Assembly: GCA_015499985.1 (NCBI GenBank)
Contig: JAAAUF010000150.1
Span: 1 to 57,264, forward strand
DNA: 57,264 nt
Source of the DNA: Haplosporangium gracile
Lineage: Eukaryota > Mortierellomycota > Mortierellomycetes > Mortierellales > Mortierellaceae
Reading direction: 5' to 3'
How positions within the stretch are numbered: the stretch's first letter is position 1; each line of letters begins with the position of its first letter. Made by a program: the position numbers and the translations under genes. Below, in pieces: positions 46,019 through 57,264 of the stretch. Under the pieces are notes generated by a model. That model was not told where the DNA came from. It saw nothing but the letters and a program-made list of their open reading frames with translations, and did not search any database.

Positions 46019-46489
46019 ACAGGATTGTCAGGGAACGCCCTGTTAATACCATCAATCGATGTGCAGAGTGCTGTTACTATCGACACTGTGTTTACTTTGC
46101 AACCAAAGAAACGTGTGTTCTTACCTGTCATGAGTTGAATGAGTTCTTGGAAGGTGATGAAGCAAAGGAATGAATGAACGAATGAAGAAGGAAAGAAGGA
46201 AAAAGAATCGGCCCTTTCTTTATCCTTTTAAGAGATTTCTTGTACCTGCGTGACGCACTTAGTACTCGTATTTGGTAACCTAGGGTCTCTTGGACAAACC
46301 TGCTCTCAACCTCGAGCGCATTTACAAGAGTCTATCTAGGGTGTCTCCATATCATTATCACCTTCGCGTTCCCTCGCCCCATTCGCATCTCCATGTGCTC
46401 CATTCTCATCTTTGAGAGTGCTTTTATTTGATAAGCAAGGCGGAGGATATAGGTGGTTGTCTATCAGCCCTTATCATGCTCCTGTGTAC
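46019..46489. other. Intergenic, possible upstream exons of the PX gene
   Basis: Contains, on the minus strand, ATGACAG then GTAAGA (about 46129) and an acceptor before CTCTGCACATCG, which give a plausible N terminus for the PX protein; see that entry. Otherwise no gene. Confidence 0.4.
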
Positions 46490-47429
46490 CTATGGTGCAG
46501 TTGCTGGAAGAGAGTTCCTGTTACCGCCCTCAAGAGCACGCCCCCTCCCGATAGCCTCAATCTCCTGTTCAAACTTCTTGCTCTTGATCATTTTTTCAGA
46601 ATCAATCTCATAGAATGGGTTACTGGCATGGTTTACATACGCCGCATGAATCCTGCGGAATATCTGTTGTTGTCAATTAGAGGGGGGATAATAAACAAGA
46701 ATAGAAGGTGAGAAGTTGTCGATAACATCGCTTTTGAATATCAGCAATGAGAAACAATCCCGAAGAAAACCAAGACGAAGAACTGAGTGTGTGTACGAAA
46801 GTGAGCTGAGAAAAGTTGAGTCCTTACGTTCTTCATATCTGTGTCCTTGATAATGACATCAGGCACCGTGAGCACTGTGATAAATTTGATCTTGGTATTG
46901 GTCATGTATCCGTACACCGACAGGTCCTCCATTGAAAACAGCACGCCCAAGTACATATCCTGTGCCTTCATCGCAGCTAAACATCCAGAACAGGTAACAT
47001 AAATGTCATGAAAATTAGGTGAGTTTCCTGAAAACCACACCTGGTTCCGCTTCGTGGGTTGCTTCCTGATATCGGCAACATGGTCCTGCAGTCCAGAAAA
47101 AGTGAAGAACCCCAATGACGCTCACCTCGTTCTTCCATGATGTCGCATGATGTATGCGCGATATAGTGGTATTTAAGGTCCGCATGTGATGGGTTGAAGT
47201 TCTTGATGAACAATGGGTTGTTCTATAGACGAGCATAAAATAATAAGAGCCCGAGGATATCGATTGGGTATGAGATCGTTAGCAACAGAGTCGTTCCTGA
47301 GGTTCGTTGTCACCTCTCTGGCTCCATCTACGTCTTGTTTGTGCAGAAGAACGACGAGTCCCGTCGACGGAGCGAAGCACATGCCTGTTTTCCGATGATG
47401 GCGATGCAGCTGATGTTGATGTTTGCCAT
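46490..47429 (-). CDS. TRAPP complex subunit TRAPPC2L (Tca17-like)
   Basis: Exons 47429-47385, 47222-47126, 46976-46828, 46663-46490; 154 residues (human 140). It starts MANINISCIAIIGKQ-NNPLFIKNF, continues KYHYIAHTSCDIMEE, then YLGVLFSMEDLSVYGYMTNTK and FRRIHAAYVNHASNPFYEID. These blocks are the longin-like fold of the TRAPPC2/C2L family. The subunit stabilises TRAPP assembly, the exchange factor for Ypt1/Rab1 and Ypt31-type GTPases in Golgi traffic. The first intron begins GCATGT after CAG, so it is a GC-AG intron; the protein alignment (GKQ-NNPL) leaves no alternative in phase. Confidence 0.95.
47223..47384 (-). other. GC-AG intron in TRAPPC2L
   Basis: The donor reads CAG/GCATGT and the acceptor TATAG/AAC. 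Every other intron I rebuilt in the window uses GT. Confidence 0.85.
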
Positions 47430-47599
47430 GGTTGTGAGTGTGATGATGTTGAGGTGTCCTGGAGTTGTCTGTCCTTGCTTGCTGTCCTGTGAACGGAGAT
47501 GGGTTGTTGTCAAAAGAGTGATGGAGTTGTTCTTCACTTTCCCCTTCAACGAACTTGAAAAATTCAATGAATGGACTGCTTTTATCCTGGAAGCCACAG

Positions 47600-47616
47600 A
47601 CGCGTACTGCACGCGT
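47600..47616. promoter_or_regulatory. Pair of ACGCGT boxes
   Basis: ACGCGT at 47600-47605 and 47611-47616, one helical turn apart, about 170 bp upstream of the TRAPPC2L start and within 100 bp of the POL3 stop. Function is inferred only. Confidence 0.3.
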
Positions 47617-47698
47617 TGAAGAATTTATCGAACATCGATTTATTTTATGTAGAATGCAAATTAAAGTTGTTCGCCGGCGCGACACCCGCAGACGGTGT

Positions 47699-50600
47699 TT
47701 ACCAGTCTACGAACCGATCGAGGGTCGCAGTGCTATCCTGAATCTCCTTCTGGACCTTCTTGCGCATGTAGAAGATAGGGCAATCCTTACTCGTACACAG
47801 AACCTCCTGGTGCAGCGATCCCTGGCATCGCTGGCACTGTGTCCAAAGTCGCGAGAAGCGCACCTCAAGGCCGTTGACACTGTTTTGTTGCTTCTGGTAC
47901 AATTCAGGCGCACGCTCCTTACAGTTGGCACACACAGCAGACTCACCCTTCTTGAGCGGCGTTTTGCATCCCAGACATGTTGCCGTCCTCACCGCAAACT
48001 TCATCAGTCCTCCCACCGAAGGAGTCGAGACCTGAATAGTCCTTGTGTGATCACCAGTCACTACCATGGAGCGTTGAATACAGGGTTAGGCTTGTCAACA
48101 TCGTTGCCATTTTTTTCTCTTTTGTTGCGTTTTCAAACCACATCAATTGTTGCCAATCCAAGGACAACTTACGTAAAGATTCTGCTTTTTCACCGAGAAT
48201 AGGCTCAAAGATACGGAGCAATGGTTTGGACAGCTGATTGTCAAGGTAGTATCTTGTGTCGATCGGGATGTTGTTCTCCAGCACCCAAAGAGGATCCTCA
48301 GATTTGTCATAAGCTGCCGTACCCTTTCCACCCTTGATAATAACATATGCAACACGATCTCCCAAAGCAGGCGCAGAACCTAAACCACATAAAAAGTAAG
48401 AATTAGTATCACGATAATGCACATCACACTTGGCGAGACCATTTCAATCATGTAGTCCACAAACCTGCATCACGCTGCTTCATGCGCTCTGCCAATTCCA
48501 CATGCGCTTGCTTGTTTGCGTAATCTATGGAGCATGCAAATGTTCTGGTTAGGATCACGCATCATCTCGTCAATGTCCTGTTCATTGGCTTTTAATGTCA
48601 ATGTCCCTCAGGTACTAACCTGTCTTGCTCAGCTGCTTTGTAATAACTAATTGAGCCATATCGACCTTGTTCTGCAACAAATCTGCAATGGTCTGCTTTG
48701 TGTACCTATTACGAAAATGAACAAGCACTGGTTAAACTCGGTTCCTACTGCCCATATAATCTTTCACACAGGTGCACCCTTTAAAACTTACTCTTGAGCA
48801 CCGATGACATCGCGGTCGATCAGGATCTTTCGGAGACAGGTATCGATAACACTCTGGACCAATCTGCAATTATCACGACGGACAGTCTCAATTCCCTTGG
48901 TATCCATCTTATCGTACTTGTCGGGCCTTGTCCAGTATAGACCGGCATAACGCTTTTTGTTGATCAACAGATATGGGAAGTACACCTTCTCGAACTCTAG
49001 CTTGATTGGCTTCTCAAACTTTGTCGTGACAATCTCGGCTGCCTTGCGTCCTAGCTCCATGGCCTCCTCCAACGTCTTGACGCCAAACTTGACCATGACT
49101 GAATCGGTATCTCCGTAGATGACCTCGGCGGTGTGTGTGTATCCATTCTCGACAGTGAATGTTGCCTCGACCTCCTGCTTGGTTCTCTCGATCATGACAC
49201 GACCGTAGGCTGTGACACTCGATGAGATCTGAAGACAGGGCAGCTTTCCGACGGTGGCTCCCGTGAAACCGTATACAGAATTGGCACTGATCTGTAGGAG
49301 CAAAGTGATACGAATGAGGTTAGAAAAAATTCCTAACCATAATCAAGAAGGCGTGTTCGTTTCACGACAATTGTAGCCAAACGTATACCTTCAAGGCCAA
49401 CTGACGACCATCCAACACAGCGCGCTTGAAAGGGTCCGTCTCTTTCTTGAGATCCGCCTTGGCACGCTTACGGGCATCCAAGAGATCTGTCAGAATAATA
49501 GGCAACAATCCCTTGCGCTTTTTCTCCATCAAAAAGGAATCTATGTTATATATAGAGTGGTGCGATTACAATCTGTGAGTGACTGAGTGACAATTCAGGG
49601 CTCATCTCACATAGACTCACAAATCATGCAGCGAAACCTACCGTTGTTGGGGGTGACCACATAGTCGACATCCCTGACGAGGTTGAACTTTTGAATGACT
49701 CCAGGGTTCAGCAGCGTTGTATAACAGAGGTTGTGGGCCATCATAATCGAAGGATACAGCGACGCGAAATCCAGAGTTGCGATAGGCACGTCGTAGTAAC
49801 CTCTGCGAGGCTCAATAACTGTAGCTCCTTCGTACTGCTCCTCTCCACCTACGAACAAGGAACGAATGCCTGGTTAATCAATGTGGACAAAACTATAGCT
49901 ACGGTTTGTCGTCAGCAAATAAGTCAGAATTTACCTTGACTGCTCACAGCAGGGATGACAAAGCCCTTCTCAAGGGCTTTTCGGAATAACTGAGAGACGA
50001 CTTTGATTTGCTGCCCACGTGCCAAAAGGTAGTTGAAAGGCACTCCTGTTACTCTTGCCATCTCGATGTAATTGATCAAACACATCAGCTTGTCCATGAG
50101 TCGCTGTGGAAGGTAGGCGTCCTTCAAACAGTAAATCGCAAGACGTCGTCGGGTTTCCTCGTTTCCGTTTTGCAGTTCCGTAATGATCGAATGATGCACG
50201 TCCTCCTTTTGCTCGCCTAATAACCCAGAAGAGTTCCTGGTCAGCACACTTCAATAACTCAGATAGAACACTCAACTGCAAAGTGCATAACTCACGTACC
50301 CAAAAATTCGGCACAGACAGAGTTCAGAGTATAGGATCTCAACTTGTAGTCGCGCTGCATGACCTGAAGCATGTCGAGCTGAAGACGACCCTCCATGTTG
50401 ATCGACTTGCTCTCACGGTTTCCATAAGCCTTTGACGAGAACTTTGTATCCTTGATCTCTGTCCTAATGTCTATTTAACGAAGAAAAGTCTGAAGGTCAG
50501 TGCTGCTACACTTTTAGCCTGCCCGCACACATGTAGCTCCTGCGATTTCAAAGTGATATCATACCATTGAGGCGTCCGAGGAAAGGAAACTTCAGAACTC

Positions 50601-52075
50601 CAAGATGTTTGGCGCGGTCCAGAAGATATGGAAAATCGAAGTTCGCCGTGTTATAACCAATGACAACATCAGGATCAACTTTCCTAATAAAGTCGCTCCA
50701 TGCAGCCAGTAGCTTTTCTTCCTGGTCGAACGACATAGTGTGAGTGCCGACAATGTGCGAGCAAGTGTTGAGGACCATAACATTCCGGATGAATGGCTTG
50801 GACTCTCCTTGGACAGTGACCATGGATGCGATCTGGATGACAGGATCGATCTTGGCCTCGGGGAAAATACCCTTGCGACCAGCGCACTCGATATCGAAAC
50901 TCAAGATTCTGAGGGGGGCAATTTTGGACCAGTCTCCTTCGGGTTGATGACTGATGATCTTTTCGTAGTTGACTTGGACATTGATCTGGGCATTCGAAGC
51001 GCTGTCGTTCCTGTTCTGGTATGATCCTGCGGGCAGCTCAATCCAGTTTGCTCCCTTAACATGACAGTCGATCATGAAGCGTAAAAGGTAAGCCAAGTTA
51101 CTCTCGTATGTCTGTGCGGTACAGTCGGAGAATCCGGTAAACGAAATGCCTCGTTCCATGGCACGCTTGGCTGCCGCAATGTTCCTAGGGTCCTTGAGGG
51201 TAATCTTTAAGAATGGGATCTTCTCGCCTCCATGGTATCCGTAGATCGACTCTTTCAACTTCCATTCGATCTTGACAATGCTGTTGCCTTTCTCCACTGC
51301 CGCCTAATACAATGACGAAAAAAATTCGCCGGTTAGTTCATGATCGTGAACACTTTTGATGTCATCCAATGCACCGTGGATCTTTTTAAGTATCTAAAAG
51401 TTACCTCCAATGCGGCCTTAAATGCTGGGATGTTTTCCAATTTGAACCCCATGGGTGCTGGAACATAGAAGTATGGCAAGAATCCAGTGACGTGGCAGAT
51501 GACGCTGTTCCCAGTCTAAGGAATACAACAGTGGCTGACGGTCAGTAACTGCGAATATGAAGCTCATATATACGGTCATATTCGAGAGGATATTTCATAG
51601 AGGCTTACTTCTGTGATACCGTAGAACCGGACAACGGGAGTGTGAGATGCCGCGTCCATGTATTCGTCTGCTTCGATCTGCTGGAACACTAGAGGTTGAA
51701 AAATATACCATATGTTAGCGCAAGAATTGAACAGGACATCAACAAGCAGTAAAACAAACATATATTGAGTTTCATACTCACCCAATACATCTGTTGCTGC
51801 GTTGAGCCTGTCGCAAGTTGGTCTTTCCCAGAGCAATGAGGGGTCATCCACTATGGTGTTACAAAAGGGGACAAAAAATGTATAAGTACAGCGTGACAAA
51901 AAAAGTCCGAAGTGCACAGCGCTCACTGACAAACAAAACAAGAGTTCTTGTCAGTACCTTTGGTAGCCTGGTTGGTCTCCTGCAGTTGCTCCAAGTCCTC
52001 CAAGAAGGAAGGCTGTGGCTCCAACTGCGATGCATGGATTCTGCGCTTCTTGGCGGTATGTGCTTCCTGCGACAT
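47699..52075 (-). CDS. POL3: DNA polymerase delta catalytic subunit
   Basis: Fourteen exons, 52075-51958, 51850-51782, 51688-51609, 51515-51405, 51303-50565, 50470-50300, 50216-49935, 49848-49642, 49540-49389, 49291-48792, 48705-48620, 48524-48465, 48379-48173, 48060-47699; 1047 residues, every phase closed. Exonuclease motifs: FDIE at 262-265, NFDFPYLL, and YCLKD. Polymerase motifs: [10 protein letters not shown] at 550-559, [15 protein letters not shown], and YGDTDSVM with D704 and D706. The C terminus has CysA (CLGCKTPL ... CANC) and CysB (CQRC ... CTSKDC), the latter a 4Fe-4S site for the small subunits. It is the replicative lagging-strand polymerase with proofreading, acting with PCNA in the nucleus. 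All catalytic acids are present. Confidence 0.98.
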
Positions 52076-52751
52076 GGTGGCGTAACTTGTCAACTAAACT
52101 GGTTCGGGGATGGAGGCGTGTGAATCCCGTTTGTCGAATGAGTCGGTTCTATCAGGAATGGGATGGAGAGCGAAGCGCGCGAGTGTTGTCTCCGTTGTTG
52201 ATTTCAGTCGATGAGGTGTCGGGGAACAACGACAGCAGAGACTTGAGGAAGAACGGCGTTGGCGGTGGCAAACGGTCAAGTCGAGTTTTCCAAAACAAAA
52301 CGAACGCGACTTTTTGAAAGTCAAAAATGGTTAAATTAATCCACAACAACGATGTGGCTTAGATGTTCGCGTCGTCATTTGTAACGGTGTGACCAAGATA
52401 CGATCATCTGCTATGCTTTCCTAGGAAAGTTTTTTAAAAAACGTAGAAAAGTCTTTGTCAATGGCGCCTTGTCTTCTCAATGATTGTGTGATGATCCCGT
52501 CATTCGGATCCTGTGATCAGAGGTATTGACTAATAAAAGACTTTCACAGCTGCAACCCTGTTGGATATCTCGCTTTTGCACTGTCATACGAGTGATGTAA
52601 TGCACCCGTCATGATCGCAGCAGGATGATATATAAAGGGCCATCACTCGCCTTCTTTTTTCTTCTTTATCCTTTCACTCACAACAATAACTCCCCCACTA
52701 AAACAACAACCAACCAGCCAAACAAAAACACAACAACAACACATATCCAAC
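52076..52751. other. Divergent promoter, POL3 / CsbD-like gene
   Basis: No gene. On the POL3 side an ACGCGA lies at 52304-52309, a near match to the cell-cycle box. On the right side there is a TATA box, listed separately. Confidence 0.5.
52629..52637 (+). promoter_or_regulatory. TATA box of the CsbD-like gene
   Basis: TATATAAAG about 115 bp upstream of the start codon, followed by a CT/CAACA-rich leader. A strong TATA box fits an inducible, highly expressed stress gene. Confidence 0.65.
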
Positions 52752-53057
52752 ATGTCGAACATCGCAGAGAACGTCTCCACCAAGGTCTCCAACACCGCCA
52801 GCTCTTACATCGGCGGCGCCAAGCAGACCATCGGCGAGACCATCAACAACCCCGACCTGGCCGCCAGCGGCGCCGCCCAAAAGGCTCAGGCCGACTCTGC
52901 CCAGAAGCTCGCCGATGCGAAGTCCCAGGCCGAGGCCGCTGCCCACAAGGTCGAGGGACATTCCCAAAAGGCCACCGGAAACGTCCTCGGCGACTACTCT
53001 CTCGAGGCCTCTGGCGAAGGAAACATTACCAAGGCCGAGATCGAGCGTCGCGTCTAA
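52752..53057 (+). CDS. CsbD-like small stress protein
   Basis: Intronless, 101 residues. It is hydrophilic and Ala/Lys/Gln-rich with helical repeats (NTASSYIGGAKQTIGETI, SAQKLADAKSQAEAAAHKVEGH, SQKATGNVLGDYSLEASGEGN). It resembles fungal CsbD-like proteins, sometimes named mismatched-base/cruciform DNA recognition protein Hmp1, and has LEA-like character. Exact function is not established; members are abundant under stress. Codon use is very biased (GCC, AAG, CTC), a sign of high expression. It shares a promoter region with POL3. Confidence 0.85.
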   Translation: MSNIAENVSTKVSNTASSYIGGAKQTIGETINNPDLAASGAAQKAQADSAQKLADAKSQAEAAAHKVEGHSQKATGNVLGDYSLEASGEGNITKAEIERRV

Positions 53058-53565
53058 GGAAGAGAGTGCCAAGGCTGACTGGATCTTTTTCCCAGTACAC
53101 CAGCTCACTTAGTTACATGAATGCATCTTTACTTGTTTCTTGCGCAGTTTTCTCTTTCTGTCTGCTCTTCATCTTTGCAGACCACCTTTGCACATACACA
53201 CACACACACCAACCAACACCTCACTTTGAGACTTGACTCGACGTCTCTTTTACATCTGTACAAATAAACACAATAAACACTAGTCCTTTTTACAAACGAC
53301 CTTTAAAGACTTTAATCTTACATACATTTCGCGAATAACGTAGAAGATAATGATGGGCAGAGCTGTCATCGCAAAGGGATGTTGCGCGCGTGTGTTTGGA
53401 TCGTGAGCAAAAAAAGGCTGTAATAAAATAAGCGCTCCATCCTTCCTGCATTCCTTCTCCGTCCCTATCTGCCCCTGTCCTCTCATCCTCTATTCCCTTG
53501 GTTGCTCCATAGCTGCGTCCAGCGCAAACAGTTCATGTCATATCTGCAACTCGCGTTTAGACGCT
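53058..53565. other. Convergent 3' intergenic region
   Basis: Between the CsbD-like gene and trehalase. AATAAA-type sites occur at 53264-53275. No gene seen. Confidence 0.6.
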
Positions 53566-56500
53566 TTACACCCTCCGGAGCGAGTTAGGGCGAACTAGGC
53601 GTGTGGTCACATCTGGTGGTTGAGTGGCAATGCTCTCGTTGTTGCTCTGTTGTGCCTTCTTAACAGCCAACGCCCTGCCCTTGAATACCTGGCAGGGGTC
53701 CATCACAGCTCCCAGTGCACGGCGAAGACCACGGTCCATATATCCCAGGCCGACTTGGTAGCTGGCGTTCATCCACCCAAAGCCTTCGCGAGGAATAAAC
53801 TTGAAGTCAAGTCCAACATTACCGTACTCGACCTGGATTCGATGGGTCATGTTTACAACATCAAACTTCTCAGGCACCACGCCGTTAAAGTCAACGAATG
53901 ATTTTGTGATACTGGCAATGGGGAAGAAGGACAAGTGGAGGATGATTAGCATATCTGAATGGCATCAAGGCACTACAAGTAATTCAACATTAAATGCTTT
54001 CAGAGGAGATGGTTGACTTACGTGTACAGCCAGCGGTAACAGGTTCGCTTGGCTTCTTCCATGAAACCATACTTTTCAAAGGCAATCCAGGCCATGATTT
54101 GGTGAGGCGCCCAGCCAAAGGGGAAATCCCATTGACGGTTAGGACGAGACAAGGTAATATGACCACGCGATGACTCTGTTCCAGAGACCAATCCACCAGT
54201 GACTTCAAAGAGGGGCAGAGCGTTAGCCCTAATTAGGAAAAACCACGTAATAAAATAATGGGTCAATTCAAGTTCATGGTCCAATTCTCCAAATAACAAA
54301 GTTCAGAAAACTACGCAATGATGCAGCAGGCAATACTTACATCATCTTTTCTGCCTTTTCGCGATCGGCGAGTCCTGACCACATGGTGTAAAAGGTTGTG
54401 ACACTCTCATAGGTCCCCTGGGTCTTCAGACGGGTATCGTAATCAAAATACATTCCACGCTCCTCGTTCCAGCACAGCTTGTTGAGTCTCTCCAGGCGAA
54501 CGCGGGCACGTTCGAACCACTCTGCAGAGGTATGCACAATGGTCTCAGGATGGTCTGTCGATAACGACGTATCGTATGAGGCAAAGTAGGGGGTCTCGAA
54601 AGAGTCGCCAAAGATCGACTGAATGGTCTCAGCAATATCCACCTCGTACTTGTAAAGAAGCGAGTTCAAATCGACGGTGGCGATGTCAGCAGCACAGTTA
54701 TCAAGTCGGTAAGTGGTGTCGTGTCCTGATTCGCGCACAGCACGGTCGTGCTTGAAGTAGGTATCCAGTGCGGGCTCGTCTATCGAGCCCTCGTTGTAAA
54801 GTCGGCTGTATTCCTCGACAGAGAGTCCTTTGCGATCAGCATATGGTTTGATGACATGATCGAAATGGGTGGCCTCGGTCTCTGGAGGCATTCCAACACC
54901 CTCACTGTAGAAGCGCGACAATCCTGATTCGGGATCATAGCGGTGCTGCGACATCCAGACGGTGAGGTACTCCTTGATCGCCGCCGTGAGAGCGACAGCA
55001 AGCCACTGCTTGTTCTCAATTTCGAGACTGTGAGGAAGGCGGTCATAGACCTTGAGGATCATATCGGTCAGGAATGGAGGCTGAGTCCTGGTGAGATAGT
55101 AACTGCGGTTGGCGTTCAGGATCTTGCCATAGTGCTTGATTTCATAGACAAAATTATCGACCATGCCCTTGGCCAGCTCCAAACGACCGTCGACTAGCAA
55201 TCCGAGAGATTCAAAATATGAATCCCATCCGTACATCTCGTTGAATCGCCCTCCAGGGACAACAAACGGAACGCCCTTCAAGGTCTCTTGACCTTCGTCG
55301 TTCATGAACTTTGTCATAGCCAAAGCGAGAATTCCTGGCTTCTCGTTGATGGATTGAACATACTTGGGGGTGATCACCTCGGGCAGCTGCTCAACGTCGA
55401 GTTTGAGATGGGGCTTCTGCGCACTGACGACCTTGTAGTATTCCAGGACTTCGTCCTCGCCAAAGGGAATGTAGATTCTGGGAGCGGTGTTCTTGGATCT
55501 ATTCTTGGGGTCGTTGGCGATCAGCTCCAGTCCTTCTGCATCAATGCGGCGTGTAAGTCCGTCCCAGAAGTGATGTCTGATCATGCGAGAGAGGCGATCA
55601 ACGGGGTTCTCGTTCAAGCGAGCCTCGTCCAGAACAACGTATTTGCGTCCATAGTCCTGGGCAAGCGACAGTTCCTGAAGGAGATTGCTGAGCATATAGG
55701 TTCCGCGGATGTCGTATTTGTTGAATCCAGCAGAGTCTGCAGTGCCGAGGGTGATGACCTTGGGACCAACATCGTTGACAGTGATCTGAAAGTCGCCATC
55801 CGTATCCTCCTGCTCTAGAATCAGCTTTTGGGTCTCCTCGACGTCGATGAGGAAACGTCTTGGCTTGGTGGCCTTGTCATCTAAAGCATGAGAAGGGATC
55901 GAAGGGAAAGTGAGAGATAGGTAACAAGAAGGAGAATGTATAGTTAGCCCCCTTCCTTTTTGTCAGCCTTTATCTGCCAAAAACGTTGATAAAGAGAAAA
56001 ATAAATTCCAGCCCGATAAGAGGTTTGTTTTGGTTTGGCGGAGTCGTTAATTATTTTTTTTTCTCACTCCTTCAAGGTTCTTCCAGGTCGTCTTTTGTTG
56101 TTCCTCATCGGATCTTTGCCTTTGTGTTCCCAAGGAAGGATAAGAGACATATGAGTATCACTAACCATGTGAACCTCGCCGTGGCCGCCTATACTTTGAG
56201 GCCGCCTCGGAATGTGCCATCGGGTCGTTGGGGTTCTGGATGCTTGCAGACTTCTTTGACTATTCGTCCATGATAAAAGTAAACATACAAACGTTAGAAA
56301 CTGAGCGTGTGCCACAAGATACATAAAGGTCAAAACGCACCAACAGCTAAACTGGAAAAAAAGGGCCAAGGGACGAAAAGAAAAGGGCCAAGGGACGAAA
56401 AGAAAAGGCCAAGATAAGCCCTGTTGATCCCCCCCCAAGGACGTCGGAAGAAGAACGCACGCCTTCATGCGAACATGGGCACACGACGACGAGCGGACAA

Positions 56501-57066
56501 TAAAGAAAACAAGGGGAGCACGCCGATAAGCATTGACTCAGAACATGGATCAAACCATTGAAATCAAAGGGGCAAAAAAAAGCGCAAGGTAAGCTGGATC
56601 GTAATTGGTGCTGTCACCTTGGTTTCGAGTTATCATCCATTGTCTCCGTCTCTTGACTGTCTGACTGACTTTTCTTACTCCCGCTTTCGCCCAACGGACG
56701 ATCGAAAACCAAAAAGGCGCTTTTTTATTTTATTTGACTCGTCCAGTCTGGCTCATTAAAACAAATGGACGGAGTAAACGGAATAAGCGGATGATCCTCC
56801 AACCGGAAGATAATAACTGGCGTCATCCGACACACATACTTGTATGCAAAACACACTACGCCCCAAAAAAGAAAGTGAATCCGAAGCAATAAAAGGAGAC
56901 TTACGTTGCCGACGGTTCTGTGGCGGGAGACATAGTTTGAGCTGGAGTAGTACTCGTTAGCAGGCACAACGTTAGACGCTGGAGTGTGCTGCTTCTGAGC
57001 TGCATTAGTGTTGGCAAAGCGAGGGTTGTCCATGCCGACGGTTGATGAACTCTCTATGAGATTCAT
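53566..57066 (-). CDS. NTH1: Neutral trehalase
   Basis: Exons 57066-56905, 56259-56166, 55880-54341, 54228-54022, 53911-53566; 782 residues, phases closed (yeast Nth1 751). The N-terminal regulatory part holds the PKA site RRPRRGS with S84, and then a calcium-binding loop DTDGDFQITVNDVGPK (111-126). The GH37 signatures PGGRFNEMYGWDSYF (294-308) and QWDFPFGWAP are intact. The enzyme hydrolyses cytosolic trehalose to two glucose and is switched on by PKA phosphorylation, 14-3-3 binding and Ca2+. The 5' 645-bp intron separates an Asn/Ser-rich leader from the phosphosite exon. There is no signal peptide, which rules out acid (secreted) trehalase. Confidence 0.97.
56361..56413. repeat. 22-bp tandem repeat in trehalase intron 1
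   Basis: Two perfect 22-bp copies (beginning AAGGGCCAAGGGACG) at 56361-56382 and 56383-56404, and a partial third copy to 56413. Confidence 0.9.
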
Positions 57067-57264
57067 GTGTGTGTACGTTTTTTGCGTTACTGCGTTACTC
57101 GGCGAGGGAGTGTGAATGTAATTAATGAAGGAAAGATTAACACAAGAGCGCCGGTGAATGAGAGATGCAGCTGTTGTAAGGATAGAGAGTGTATTGGGAG
57201 AGGAGAGATGAGAAAAGGAACAAAGGCGGATAAAGAAGTAAAAAAAGAAACGAAGTAAAAAAAA
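57067..57264. other. Trehalase promoter, cut by window edge
   Basis: Purine-rich on the plus strand, that is CT-rich upstream of the trehalase ATG. No gene visible. Confidence 0.5.

Noticed and set aside
5136..52075. Possible genome-maintenance cluster (BIR1, NSE2, POL3)
   Set aside because: They are far apart, interspersed with unrelated genes and have separate promoters; co-location looks like chance.
1..57264. CRISPR arrays, prokaryotic defence systems, biosynthetic cluster or operon
   Set aside because: No direct-repeat/spacer structure and no such gene families; the genes are unrelated eukaryotic housekeeping genes with introns.

Overview
The window is nuclear DNA from a filamentous or early-diverging fungus. 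Evidence: short GT-AG introns with fungal donors (GTAAGT, GTATGT, GTACGT) and YAG acceptors, long pyrimidine-rich promoters, and fungus-type genes (Sey1 rather than animal atlastin, a Ypr097w-type PX protein, a secreted Cu-only superoxide dismutase, a neutral trehalase with a PKA site). The F-box/LRR style and Q-rich insertions make me favour Mortierellaceae (Mucoromycota), but that placement is an inference from gene style, not a search result.

Layout. 1-179 (-) is the edge of a LINE-like relic. 503-2416 (+) is an intact F-box/LRR gene, followed at about 3215-4732 by a decayed paralogue. 5136-9180 (-) is BIR1/survivin with two BIR domains. 9181-20037 is unusually gene-poor, CT-rich DNA holding one coiled-coil gene (14894-16697, +). 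19156-23083 (+) is an FCP1-type phosphatase carrying an assembly gap and a reading-frame break. It converges on mevalonate diphosphate decarboxylase (23517-24719, -). An SLC41/MgtE magnesium transporter (26019-28658, +) and ribosomal protein P2 (29414-30081, +) follow. Then come GMPPA (30381-32387, -), NSE2/MMS21 (32848-34106, -), SEY1 (34319-38142, -) and a Cu-only SOD (38709-39868, -). A 2.4-kb intergenic stretch with a cluster of ACGCGT boxes leads to a candidate secreted, Kex2-cleavable peptide (42239-42511, +). The right arm has a PX/DUF3818 protein (42635-46018, -), TRAPPC2L (46490-47429, -), DNA polymerase delta catalytic subunit (47699-52075, -), a CsbD-like stress protein (52752-53057, +) and neutral trehalase (53566-57066, -).

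Most genes are single-copy housekeeping genes with no shared pathway; the window is not an operon-like or biosynthetic cluster. Exon structures were rebuilt by hand from splice sites, codon phase and family motifs; for BIR1, SLC41, RPP2, GMPPA, SEY1, SOD, TRAPPC2L, POL3 and trehalase every exon phase closes. The parts least explained by known families are the secreted-peptide gene, the ACGCGT cluster beside it, a set of three small hairpins at 28810-28895, the low-complexity insertion inside the FCP1-like core, and the very long BIR1 linker.
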